DNA from: Phenylobacterium sp. J367 | Lineage (GTDB): Bacteria > Pseudomonadota > Alphaproteobacteria > Caulobacterales > Caulobacteraceae | Length of the DNA: 64,000 bases | Direction of reading: 5' to 3' | Assembly: GCF_024699985.1 (NCBI RefSeq) | Contig: NZ_JAJONA010000002.1 | Coordinates: 62,001-126,000 of the forward strand | Shown: positions 18,605 to 27,599 of the stretch, piece after piece | How the letters are laid out: every line of letters starts with the position of its first letter | How positions within the stretch are numbered: the stretch's first letter is position 1 | Position numbers and translations under genes: made by a program | The notes under the pieces: model-generated | What the model saw: only the letters and a program-made list of their open reading frames with translations | Told to the model about the DNA's origin: nothing | The model's database searches: none

Positions 18605-19069
18605 TCAGGAAGGCGTAGGCGTTGTTGCGACGACAAGGACTGGCACGGACGTTCTCGCCAACACCTCTGCGGTTTGGCTTCCAAGGATTAGGCGTCTGAA
18701 GCCCCGGCGACCATGCGATGCCATGACGATCAAATCGCAATCTTGATCGCGAGCCGCATCAACGATTGAGCTAGCGGGCTGGGCTCGAGGCACGTGCAGC
18801 GTTTCCGCATCCAGTCCCGCGGCCTCAGCTTGCTGCTGTATCGTCGCAAGAAGCGACTTCGCTGAGCTTGTTTGATGCTCGTCATAGTCAGCCAGCGCCG
18901 ATGCAGCGCTCCAGCCTGCACTCTCTGCCCCCACATAGAGTGTGAGAGGCTCTGTCACGGTGATGATGGTGACCTTCGCGCCCAAACGTGAAGCCAGATC
19001 GATACCGTGCTGGATGCCCGTCGCGGCGACCTCAGATCCATCGGTCGGCAGCAGAATGTGACTGTACAT
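18605..19069 (-). CDS. universal stress protein, single domain
   Basis: 154 aa from ATG 19069 (MYSHILLPTDGSE) with GGAGAT upstream. ATP-loop region VMASHGRRGFRRLILGSQT identical to the USP at 9067. The middle has the same TVTEPLTLYVGAE insert. It is the block-II partner of that gene. Reading frame intact. Confidence 0.9.
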   Translation of the reverse strand: MYSHILLPTDGSEVAATGIQHGIDLASRLGAKVTIITVTEPLTLYVGAESAGWSAASALADYDEHQTSSAKSLLATIQQQAEAAGLDAETLHVPRAQPASSIVDAARDQDCDLIVMASHGRRGFRRLILGSQTAEVLARTSVPVLVVATTPTPS

Positions 19070-19119
19070 TTGAAATCTCCTTTGATGGGTGAGAGCGAGG
19101 CTACCGTCCGCCGAAGCGG

Positions 19120-19272
19120 CTATGGTTTCAGCCAAGACCGACGTGGCGATTGTCGCGCCAACGCCCGCCGGGGTCGCAGCGGCCCACCCCATGCGTGAGC
19201 GAGCAGGAAACCAAGCGCTATAAGCGTCGCGCACAAGGCTTCTGCGAAATGCCAACTAGGACCGATTTTCAT
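19120..19272 (-). CDS. 50-aa membrane protein, duplicated family
   Basis: ATG 19272 after AGAGCCTCC. MKIGPSWHFAEALCATLIAL then GFLLAHAWGGP: one membrane span, then a basic tail. Homologue at 11783. Lies between the kinase-like gene and the USP. Not recognised; conservation between the copies supports coding. Confidence 0.55.
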   Translation of the reverse strand: MKIGPSWHFAEALCATLIALGFLLAHAWGGPLRPRRALARQSPRRSWLKP

Positions 19273-19309
19273 GGAGGCTCTCTGGTTCTAAGGTTTTGGC
19301 GGTGCGCGA

Positions 19310-19997
19310 TCAAATGACGTAGCAGGTAGAAAGATTCCGATCCGGGAGGCGAACCAGGACACGCAGACCGTCATCTCCAGAGTGGAATTCTGCCGCCCCG
19401 CCAGCTTTCCGCGCGAGTTGTCGGATCAGGCGGAGCCCGAGACCCCCTGAGTTCGCCGGATCGGGCGCCAGCCCGCAACCATTGTCGGCCACCTCGACAC
19501 AGATGGTGTCGAGGTCATCGCGCCAGCAGCGCACCACCAGCCGCACCAGGTCGCCGTCAGGCCTCGCGTGTTTGACGGCGTTAGTCATCGCCTCGGAGAC
19601 GATCTGCCCGAGAGGCAGGACAGCTTCTGGCGAAACCGCGCAGTCGTCTGCGAGCTCCTGGTGGAGAAGAATCCGCCCGGCGCAGGCCAGGGCGATGATT
19701 CCAGTCACCCGACGAAGATGCTCGGAGAGATGGATGTTCTGGCCGGGGCGGAGGGCCAAGGCGCGATGCAGATCGGCCGTCGCCAGCACTTGAGCCCTCA
19801 ACCTTTCGAGAATCTGCGCCACCTCTCCGCGAGAGTAGGCTTCAGGACCTTGCCGCAGCTTGGCGGCCTCGGAGCTGCGCAAGCCCGGCTAACATCGACA
19901 GATGGTTGGCGATGCGATGATCGGCTTCTTGATCCAACATCGCCAGCGGCGCCGCGTCGGCGAGGGCTATACTCTGCAGGCGTTGGTGAAGGCCCAT
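19310..19997 (-). CDS. orphan histidine kinase (HisKA_2/HWE-like), copy 2, one frameshift
   Basis: Start ATG 19997 (MGLHQRLQSIALADAAPLAM). DQEADHRIANHLSMLAGLAQ gives the H box, then LERLRAQVLATADLHRALAL, N box LGQIVSEAMTNAVKHA, G1 DNGCGLAP, G2 LGLRLIRQLARKAGG. One indel at about 19860-19885 between LAGLAQL and the KLRQGPEAYS segment. About 229 aa. Like copy 1 it has no sensor or receiver domain. Confidence 0.75.
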
Positions 19998-20029
19998 GTC
20001 CAACCTCGCTTGTGGCTTGCCCCCCTCAG

Positions 20030-20130
20030 GGGCCGACGCAACAGCGCCGCTTTCCTGATCTTGGTATCCGATCCAAATCCTCATGTAGAATTCGAAAGCG
20101 CCATTCAGATGATATGCAGAACATATCTTG
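20030..20130 (-). promoter_or_regulatory. conserved upstream element, copy 2 of 3
   Basis: Upstream of kinase copy 2 by about 33 nt. Shares TGATCTTGGTA, GTAGAATTCGAAA and GATGATATGCAGAAC with the other copies. Confidence 0.55.
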
Positions 20131-20224
20131 GGCTAGGCGGGCACTGGACGCTCAAATGCGCCAGAGCTCTAGATGCGGGTGCGTATACGCCATCGCGAGG
20201 CCGGCGCGAGCACCGCTCTCCCGC

Positions 20225-21789
20225 TCAGACCACAACCCGTTCCTGTTCGGCCAAGCGCTGAAGAGCACCGTAGTCAGTCTTGCCGCTGGCCAGGAGCGGA
20301 ATTTCCGTGGCGCCGACAATACGTGTCGGGATCCACAAGCGAGCCGAACCGGCGCGCTTCATTCCCTCTTGCAGCTCCGTTTCATTGGGGCTGGGGTGAT
20401 CTGTGATCAGTATGAGCCGCTCTCCACGCTGCTCGTCTGGAACGGCGACGACCGCATGCCGATTTTTCGCCCATACCGTTGAGACCATCTGCTCAACGCC
20501 GGCGAGCGACACCATTTCTCCGCCGATTTTCGCGAAACGCTTGAGACGTCCAAGCACGACCAGCGCGCCGTCATCGGTCACATCGCAGACATCACCTGTA
20601 TCGTACCACCCGTCCGGGGGGACTGGAGAGCCCCTCCGGCGTCAAGTAGCCTGCCATGACGTTGGGGCCGCGCACGCGTAGGCGGCCGCCACGAGCAATC
20701 CCTCCAACGGGCTCGATATAAGCCTCGATGCCCGGGAGCAGCGGCCCAACAGTTCCTGGACGGTTGCGATCTGGCTGGTTCACCGCCACCACAGGAGAGC
20801 ATTCTGTCGCGCCGTACCCCTCCAGCACGGGTGACGCGAACAACTTGTGAGTCTCCTCCCGCACGCGCTCCGCGCCGCAGACGACGAACCGCAAGCTATC
20901 CAGATCCCCGGGCGCAGCGACGCGTGCGTATTGGCTCACGAAACTGTCCACGCCGAGCAGGATGTCTGCTTTGGTCTCGCGAATGAGCTTCACGATGGGC
21001 TCAGCCTGTACAGGTGAGGGGTAGAGCACGGCCTTCATGCCTCGAAGCAGGGGAAGAAGCAGGCCAACGAGGCCGAAAGCGTGGAACAGCGGCAGCGGGT
21101 TGAAGATGATCCAGTCGCGGTCGGGCGCGATATGCTGAGCAATCTGCTCAGCGTTGCCGACGATATTGGCGTGGGTGAGCACCACACCCTTAGGGTCTCC
21201 GGTCGTTCCCGAGGTAAACAGGATGACAGCCGGGTCGCTAGCGACGCGGCGCAGCCTGAAGATCGTCGGGCAAGCTCCGGCGAAGGCCGCGCGGGCCTTC
21301 TCGAATGGTGTGATCGATTGGCGGAGGTCCTCCAGATAGACCAGCTGAAACTCTCGCTCTAGCGCCACCATAAGCGGTTGCAGCCGCGCCAGCTCCAGGA
21401 AGCGCCTGGAGGTGTAGATGCGGCGGACGCCGGCAAGGTGGGCGGCTCGCGTGACGTTACGTGACCCGGCGCTGAAATTGAGCATCACGGGGACGCGGCC
21501 GACGGCCTGCACGGCGAAGAAGGCGATCGCGCCGCCGATGCTGGACGGCAACAATAGTCCGACTCGTCTCGTCAGCCGTGGTCTGACGCGCGATGCGATG
21601 GCCGACGGCAAAGCAAGCGCGTATCAGATCATCATAGGTCAGGACGCGGCGCTCGTGGTCCTCCAACACCGCGCGATCACCGCCCGATTGCCGACGCGCC
21701 TCGAGCAGAGCGTCGAACACGGAACAACCAGCGTTCCTTCCGTCAAATGGAGCACCAAAGAGGTGCAGCGGGGCCTTCAAGTTCGACAT
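20225..21789 (-). CDS. AMP-dependent acyl ligase (Aas-type acyl-ACP synthetase domain), frameshifted
   Basis: Starts ATG 21789 (MSNLKAPLHLFGAPFDG). About 520 aa after repair. Adenylation motifs: ILFTSGTTGDPKGVVLTHAN (P-loop), GYGATECSP, YDTGDV and GRLKRFAKIGGEMVSL. VPVMLNFSAG is typical of the Aas/2-acyl-GPE acyltransferase synthetase half. No PlsC acyltransferase domain is fused. Breaks at about 21515-21550 and 20590-20625. It probably activates fatty acids for phospholipid repair, fitting the PLD genes nearby. Present only in block II. Confidence 0.82.
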
Positions 21790-21899
21790 AGGATGCTCCT
21801 GGAACGGCGTACTAGGCGCTTGCAGCAGACGACGCGCTTCCTGCGGTTGGCCGGGTTGCCTGCCAGGAGGAGGTCGGACCCATCATTTGGTTGGCCCCT

Positions 21900-22000
21900 C
21901 GAAGACGGACAACCGCGCCGTTTTTCTGATCTTGGTAGCCGACCCAAATCTTCAAGGAGAATTCGAAAACGCCATGTGGATGATATGCAGAACAAATCTC
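21900..22000 (-). promoter_or_regulatory. conserved upstream element, copy 3 of 3
   Basis: Starts about 110 nt upstream of the ligase start. Shares TGATCTTGGTAGCCG, GAGAATTCGAAAACGCCAT and GATGATATGCAGAAC with copies 1 and 2. Confidence 0.55.
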
Positions 22001-22156
22001 AGCAGAGGTGAGAAGGTTAGATATGCCGAAGTAGAGATGCGCCGACGCGATGACTCTCCTCCCTAGTGCGAACATCTCCCGAGAAATGAGCGCTGGAAAT
22101 GGCCGGCATTAGCATTTCTCGTTCGCTTTTGCTGCAGCCGTGAGCATCTTCTATCG

Positions 22157-22204
22157 GCGGGCCGGGCCCCTCTGACGATCATGGTGATCGTGATGTCGGA
22201 CCGC
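22157..22204 (+). promoter_or_regulatory. structured leader element 3
   Basis: GCGGGCC / GGACCGC outer stem, GGGCCCCTCTG core, hairpin ACGATCA/TGATCGT, GATGTC. 87 nt before terB at 22292. Compared with element 1 the hairpin keeps pairing (TGATC where element 1 has TGGTC). Confidence 0.75.
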
Positions 22205-22291
22205 ATCGGGTGTGCTCGATGAAGGGTCCGGAAGTCCGCTGTCGTGGACGCCAGCCGTAACCAGGCACACCCTCGCAAGAGGGATAATACT

Positions 22292-22762
22292 ATGCACCAT
22301 GACACCCGCCGCCATCGATCTCCTCCCGAGATCCTGGCCAGCGACATCTGGACCCCCGGTGACGAGATTCAGATGGACGCGTTGATCGCGGCCTGCACGC
22401 TGGTAGCGCACGCCGACGGGCGCGTCAGGCCTGAAGAACACCAGCGCATGATCGAGCGGATGCAGCGGACCCCCGCAGTCGCGGTCTTCGGTGTGCAGGA
22501 GGTGTTGCTGGGGTTCGAGACGCTGAGCGAGCGTCTCTCTCGCGATCCCGAGGATGGCGCGACCGTGGCGGAGGCAGCGGTTCGCCGGCTCGCCGGCCAG
22601 GCAGGCGTCTCTCGACTCCTGATCGAGACAGCATCGGCCGTCGCCCATGCGGACGGGGACTTTGCTCCCGAAGAGCGCACGGTTGTGCTTCGGCTTTGTG
22701 AACTGCTGGGCATTCCGCCGTCCGCGTGCGCGGCGCAGAACCCCGAAGGGGCGATGTCATGA
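22292..22762 (+). CDS. TerB-like protein 1, module B
   Basis: 156 aa, ATG 22292 after AAGAGGGAT. VAHADGRVRPEEHQRM and VAHADGDFAPEERTVVLRLC are the two acidic TerB helices. Same length as 12944. Overlaps the next gene as ATGA. Intact. Confidence 0.8.
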   Translation: MHHDTRRHRSPPEILASDIWTPGDEIQMDALIAACTLVAHADGRVRPEEHQRMIERMQRTPAVAVFGVQEVLLGFETLSERLSRDPEDGATVAEAAVRRLAGQAGVSRLLIETASAVAHADGDFAPEERTVVLRLCELLGIPPSACAAQNPEGAMS

Positions 22763-22948
22763 GGATCGGACCGTCAGCCCTGCCCCTGTGGAGTGTGGCC
22801 TGGTCGGCTCAACTTGCGCAAACTGTCGCCTTGGCCGCCAGTCAGCGCAGTAGCGCGACGGATCGACCGGTAGAGCCGATCGCCCCCCATGAATGAGTCT
22901 CCACAAATGCCACGACCAAGCGCCCACCTGGTCGACATCCGCGTATGA
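22759..22948 (+). CDS. conserved 62-aa protein, module B, one frameshift
   Basis: ATG 22759. MRIGPSALPLWSVAWSAQLA matches the module A copy; the frame breaks at the run of six C at about 22885-22890, and removing one C restores the tail ending HLVDIRV with TGA at 22948. Total 190 nt, one more than the module A gene. Confidence 0.55.
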
Positions 22949-23027
22949 GCCCCGGCACAGCGCCTGGCCGAGCCAAGAAGGGTCTCTCCTCGCAGCTCGC
23001 CCAGGCGCCTACGCGGATCTTACCGCT

Positions 23028-23928
23028 CTAGGCGGCGGCGTGGAGCGCGTGGCGACGGTCCAGCGCGCTCAGCACGAACTCTGCGAGCCGCGCCGCCGCT
23101 ATCGGCACCGCGGTGCGAGCCCGCAGAAGAGCGATCTCCGCGTCGGGCAGGTTTGGAAGCCCCTCAGATTCTCCAAGCACAACCAGATCAGCTGGCGCCA
23201 TATCCCGGGGCAGCACCGTAATGCCGAGCCCGGCCCGCAAGGCCGCGTGCTGGCCAGCCAGCGACGGGCTCGTATAGGCGCAGCGCCACGGGCGGCCGGC
23301 GGCTTCCAGCGCGGCGATGGCCCGCTTTCGATAGACGCAAGGCGAAGGCGCCCAGGATCAAAGGCGCGATCGACGTTGTTTCGAGCACGCTCTTGTCCGA
23401 GGCCACCCACACCAGGTGCTCGCGCCAGACACGCACGCCCTGGTCCGGGCCCAGGGGCTCTCGCTTCACCAGGGCGACGTCCAATTGACCCTCGCGAAGC
23501 TTCTCGATCAGGTGAAGGGTCAAGTCGCAGGTGACGGTCAGCGCCACCTTCGGATGAAGCCTCGCGAATTGCCCGAGGATGTCGGGCAGGTGAACCGTCG
23601 CAAAATCCTCGGGGCGCCGAGGCGGACCTCGCCCTCGATGTCATCGCCTCGCACCTCCGCCAGGATTTCGTCGTTGACGCGCAGAAGCCGCCGCGCCTGC
23701 GGGAGGAACATCTCGCCTTCTTCGGTCAGCACCACATGCCGTGGATCGCGCGACAGCAGGGTCACCCCCTACCTGATCCTCGAGCCGGCGCATTTGGAGG
23801 CTGACGGCCGACTGGCTCCGCCCCAGCCGCTGACCCGCCCGCGTGAAATTCTGCGCCTCCACGACAGTGACAAACGTCCGGATCAGATCCAGATCAAGAT
23901 TTACGTTCCGGTGAGTGCGATGGGGCAT
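23028..23928 (-). CDS. LysR-type regulator, module B, several frameshifts
   Basis: ATG 23928 (MPHRTHRNVNLDLDLIRTF). Same HTH and C-terminus (SALDRRHALHAAA) as 13666. Breaks at about 23766 (one G too many after DQVG), 23616 (one C too few, RLGAPEDFATVHL) and 23350 (one G too many, LILAPSPCVYRKR). Slips in both directions within one gene favour sequence error over decay. Divergent from sbtA. Confidence 0.8.
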
Positions 23929-24021
23929 GATTGAATAAGCATATCGGTTCCATGTCGAATATCAAGGCTACGCTTCAGCGCAGCCGGGGTAAGGCCGCCG
24001 CTCGCATCCTGTGAGCACCCG
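23929..24021. promoter_or_regulatory. lysR-sbtA divergent promoter, module B
   Basis: Same blocks as in module A: GCATATCGGTTC, AATATCAAGG, GGTAAGGCCGCCGC and GCATCCTGTGAGCACCCGAT up to the ATG. Confidence 0.5.
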
Positions 24022-24991
24022 ATGGACTTCAGCACCCTTCAAGCCCTGGCTGCGCCGGGGACATTGTTCTTCATCCTCGGCGCGATAGCGGGCTTCGCCC
24101 GTTCCGATCTGAGCGTTCCGGAACAGGTTTCACGCGGACTGGCGCTCTACCTGATGCTCTGCATCGGGTTCAAAGGCGGCGTGGAGGCTCGGCTCCATGG
24201 CGCGGACCCCCGTGATGCTGAGCGCCGGCGTCGCCGGGCTCCTTCTGAGCTTTGTCACACCCTTCCTGGTCTTTGGTCTGCTCGAGCGCCTCGGCCGCAT
24301 CGATCGCGCCACCAGTGCTGCGACCGCGGCGGCCTACGGTTCGGTCTCTGTCGTCACCTTCGCGGCGGCGAGCGAGTTCCTCAAGAGCGTTGGTTTGGCG
24401 CCCGCTGGCTACATGGCTGCGGTTCTCGCGGTGATGGAAACGCCGGCGATCCTCGCGGGCCTGCTGCTGGCCCGGCGCGCGCCGGCGTCGGCGAGGTCGG
24501 CCACAGCTGGGCGCACAGTGCATGAAGTCCTCTTCAACGGCGCCCTTCTGCTGCTCGTCGGCAGCTTTCTCGTGGGCTTAGCCACGGGCGGGTCGGGAAT
24601 GGCCAAGCTCGATCCCTTCGTGAATGGGATTTTTCAGGGCGCGCTGTGTTTCTTCCTGCTCGACATGGGGCTCACGGCCGCGAGGAGCCTCCGGGGCCGC
24701 AGGCCTTTGCATCCCAACCTGGTGGCGCTCGGCATCGCCATCCCCCTAGCGGGCGCAGGGGTGGCCCTTTTGGCGGCGCATGTCCTGAGCTTGCCTGTAC
24801 CCGAAGCGGCGATGCTCATGGTCCTGGCGGGTTCGGCGTCCTACATCGCAGTCCCGGCGGCCATGCGGCTGGCGCTGCCCGAGGCGAATGCTGGGGTCTA
24901 TGTGACCCTCCCGCTTGCCGTAACATTTCCATTCAACCTCCTCGTCGGCATCCCGCTCTATGCCTGGCTTGCGTCTGCGTTGCTGGGCTAG
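24022..24991 (+). CDS. SbtA-like Na+-dependent bicarbonate transporter, module B, one frameshift
   Basis: About 323 aa. N-terminus complete here: MDFSTLQALAAPGTLFFILG, followed by LSVPEQVSRGLALYLMLCIG. Break at about 24209-24215 (CCCCC run) between VEARLHGAD and MLSAGVAGLLL. Ten helices, SASYIAVPAAMRLALPEANA conserved. Strongly similar to the module A copy after residue 60, so the transport role should be the same. Confidence 0.85.
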
Positions 24992-25072
24992 GATGAGCGA
25001 GACTTGTCACCCGGATCGGCTTTACTCATCACCTCCCCCATTGCGCTGCCGCCGTCGACCGACGACATCTAC

Positions 25073-25130
25073 AGCAGACCGGGCCCCTCTGGCGCCGCCC
25101 TGCGCATGCAGCCGCGACGCGATGTCGGTC
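25073..25130 (+). promoter_or_regulatory. structured leader element 4
   Basis: AGACC / GGTC stem, GGGCCCCTCTG core (25081-25091), longer inner arm, GATGTC (25121-25126). 53 nt before the 99-aa gene. Confidence 0.72.
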
Positions 25131-25183
25131 AGACGAGAAGCCGCGCCCCAACGGGCGCGGCCCTACAGCGACCGGAGGGTTCA

Positions 25184-25483
25184 ATGTTCTTGACGATGAT
25201 GAGCGGCTGCCAGCAGGAGGTCCGCGCTGCGCGGGCCGCGCTGATCGACGAGCGCTGCAAGGCGCAGCCGGACCCGCAGCGCATAAGGGAGCTCGAGGCG
25301 TGTGAACGCCGGGCCATGGAGGCGATCATCGCCGCGCAGATCGTGTGGGGTCCATATTGGGCCTTAGCCAATATCTGGTTCGGGAGCGGTTCAAACTCCC
25401 AAGGGCCTGCGCCGAAACCTAGCGATGATGAGCGCCCAAGTTTCAGAGCGCCGTCTGCGCCGATGCTGATGGCCGCAGAATGA
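25184..25483 (+). CDS. conserved 99-aa protein with WGPYW motif, module B
   Basis: ATG 25184 with ACCGGAGGG. MFLTMMSGCQQEVRAARAAL, then IVWGPYWALANIWFG, ending APMLMAAE. Same length as 15816; the disordered linker is the only divergent part. The next gene's ATG overlaps its stop (AATGA). Confidence 0.65.
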   Translation: MFLTMMSGCQQEVRAARAALIDERCKAQPDPQRIRELEACERRAMEAIIAAQIVWGPYWALANIWFGSGSNSQGPAPKPSDDERPSFRAPSAPMLMAAE

Positions 25484-25938
25484 CCCCAACCATGACGCAG
25501 AGACACCGAAACTACGACAGGGTTCGCGCCGAGGTCCCTCAACCTGTCCACCATGCGTTCGGGCCAGCCCTCGCCGCGGCCTGCGCCATGGTCGCTAGCG
25601 CTGATGGCTGGCCGTCGGACGAGGAGCGCGCTCAGTTGCTGCAGCGGATTCACCGCCTCGCCGGGGCCGGGCTCCTGGATTGTGACAGCCTCACGAGAAC
25701 GTTCGATCAGCTGCTAGAGGCCTGGGTGTCCGATCCCCCTAGGGCCGAGGCGGCCTGTTTGGTTCTGATCGAACCCGTGAAAGATGTTCCGGATCTAGCG
25801 GTCGCGCTTGCCCACGCTTGCAACGCGGTGGCGATGGCCGACGGAGGTTATGACCAGGTCGAGCGCGAGGTGGCGCTGCGCATCTGCCGCGCCATCGGGG
25901 TGCCCCCAGCGGAGATCGGCATCGATGACGCGCGGTGA
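25480..25938 (+). CDS. TerB-like protein 2, module B
   Basis: 152 aa from ATG 25480 (or 25492). CAMVASADGWPSDEERAQLL and NAVAMADGGYDQVEREVALR are the metal-binding helices. Intact and collinear with 16124. Confidence 0.8.
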   Translation: MTPTMTQRHRNYDRVRAEVPQPVHHAFGPALAAACAMVASADGWPSDEERAQLLQRIHRLAGAGLLDCDSLTRTFDQLLEAWVSDPPRAEAACLVLIEPVKDVPDLAVALAHACNAVAMADGGYDQVEREVALRICRAIGVPPAEIGIDDAR

Positions 25939-25998
25939 CCGGCGTGCTCGGCCACCGCGGTCGGTGGCGCGGGCTCATCGCCATTGTTCGAGCGGCTC

Positions 25999-26876
25999 AT
26001 GACGAGCGAATGTCCGAAAACAGTGCTGCTCGCGACGGACCTGAGCAGTCGCTGCGATCGCGCGCAGGACCGATCCCTGCAATTGGCTCGGCGATGGAAC
26101 GCGCGGCTGGTCTTGGTGACCGTGGTCGAGCCAGAGACGCCCGCGCGCGACTCCGTTTTTGAGGACGCCGAGCTGGCGCCGCCCGGCTGGGCGCACGAAT
26201 GCCGTCGAAGCCCAATTGCGGCGAGACCTGCAAGGGTGCGGACATCCAATCGAAGTGAGGGTGGTCGACGGGGAGCCTGTGGCCGCTATCCTCGATGTGG
26301 CTAAGTACGAGAAGGCCGATCTCATTGTAACCGGGATCGCACGCGATGAAACGTTCGGCCGCTACCTCGTCGGAACCACGGTCGATCGACTTGCGCCGCA
26401 GGCTGAAGTCCCAATTCTGATCGCCAAGACCCGGCCGCGCATCTACGAGGAGGTGCTGGTCGGGACTGATTTCTCCGCCTATTCGGCCAATGCGCTTTCG
26501 ACGGCGGCCAGTTACTTCCCCCTTTGCGCGCCTCACGCTGCTGCATGGCTGGCAGGTGCCGTTCGCAGGCTTTCTGGACAAGGGAGAGTTCCGCGAGGAC
26601 TGGCGCGCGGAGACGCTCAGGGCGAGCGAAGTGTTCGTCGGCCAGGCCGCCTTAAGCGATGAGCAGCGCGGTCGCATCAAGACGTTGGTCGAGCACGGGC
26701 CGCCTGAGATGCTTGTTCACGCCTATATGCGGGACCACGGTGTCGATCTCGTGGTCGTCGCCGCCCATAGCGGAAAAGGGGTCTTGGACCGACGGCTTGG
26801 TGGCACGGCCAAACGCATCCTTGAGACCGCGCCCGGCGATGTCCTGCTCGTCCCTCAGCGCGCGGTCAGGATCTGA
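25999..26876 (+). CDS. tandem universal stress protein, module B, two frameshifts
   Basis: ATG 25999 (MTSECPKTVLLATDLSSRCD). About 292 aa with two USP domains: the first ends GTTVDRLAPQAEVPILIAKT, the second starts VLVGTDFSAYSANAL and ends GGTAKRILETAPGDVLLVPQ. Frame changes at about 26165-26200 and 26510-26525. This is the complete form of the gene cut by the IS at 16908; a third, ruined copy lies at 42735-43008 on the other strand. Confidence 0.85.
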
Positions 26877-27239
26877 ACTCGCGGCCAGGCGTCAGAGCCG
26901 ACCGAGGCCGACGAGGGCGAAGTCGCATTCGGCCGTGCCGGCCACGCGAGCCAAGCCCTCTTGAGCGAGACGGGGTCTATAGAAGGCTCCTTTGAGGCGA
27001 GGCTCCCAAATGCGTTCAGGCCGCGGCGGTCTTCCAGGCCAGGTCAAATCTGCGGGCACAACTGTAAATGTAGAGATTGCAAAGGTTAGTTGTCGCAACC
27101 GGCAGCCTCAGATAGCCCCGACACTCGCCACGCCTTTCAATTTCACTGCCAGCATATGATCACCTCAGTATATCGCGACGATGAGCGGATCTGATCAACA
27201 AACCAGTGGCGCAATCATTACGCCGCACCATCTTTGAAA
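26877..27239. other. intergenic region
   Basis: About 360 nt. A 68-codon minus-strand frame (27098-26892) is open but has no recognisable domain or ribosome site. The last 100 nt are AT-richer and probably hold the promoter for the leader at 27240. Confidence 0.35.
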
Positions 27240-27290
27240 GGTGGCCCGGGCCCCTCTGACGACCGACGGCGGTCGTGATGTCGGACCGCC
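27240..27290 (+). promoter_or_regulatory. structured leader element 5
   Basis: GGTGGCCC / GGACCGCC outer stem, GGGCCCCTCTG (27248-27258), hairpin ACGACCG/CGGTCGT, GATGTC (27277-27282). 68 nt before the DUF465-like ORF. The hairpin sequence differs from elements 1 and 3 but still pairs. Confidence 0.78.
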
Positions 27291-27358
27291 AAAGGCGCGT
27301 CCGGCCAGCTCCCCCAACGCCCCGCCGGCCGGGCGCGCCTCCAGCGAAGGAGGAGCCC

Positions 27359-27532
27359 ATGGAGGTCCAAAAACTGAGCCGCCTGCAAAGCGAGCACCGC
27401 CATCTGGAGGCGCGCCTGAGCGCTGAGCTTAGCCGCCCCTGCCCGAATGATTTTCTCGTGCGGGACCTAAACCAGCGTAAGGTACAGGTGGGACACCAAA
27501 TCTTCGAAGTCGAGTACGGTCGTATCCGCTGA
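27359..27532 (+). CDS. YdcH/DUF465-like small protein upstream of terC
   Basis: 57 aa, ATG 27359 after GAAGGAGGA. LSRLQSEHRHLEARLSAELS, then a loop with Pro, then FLVRDLNQRKVQVGHQI: the helix-loop-helix of DUF465, with the LK-K-L core seen as LNQRKVQ. Function of the family is unknown. Sits between a structured leader and TerC. Confidence 0.65.
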   Translation: MEVQKLSRLQSEHRHLEARLSAELSRPCPNDFLVRDLNQRKVQVGHQIFEVEYGRIR

Positions 27533-27558
27533 TTGACCGTGCCGAGACACCTTAACAA

Positions 27559-27576
27559 GGGGCGCGAAAGCGCCCC
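27559..27576 (+). terminator. GC hairpin with GAAA loop before terC
   Basis: Perfect 7-bp stem GGGGCGC / GCGCCCC closed by a GAAA tetraloop, 26 nt after the DUF465-like stop and 23 nt before terC. No T run, so it may be an attenuator, an mRNA stabiliser or a partial terminator. Confidence 0.6.
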
Positions 27577-27599
27577 TCCGCTTATCTTGGAACGGGTTG

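Noticed and set aside
26892..27098. 68-codon minus-strand ORF
   Set aside because: No recognisable domain, no ribosome site, no copy beside module A.
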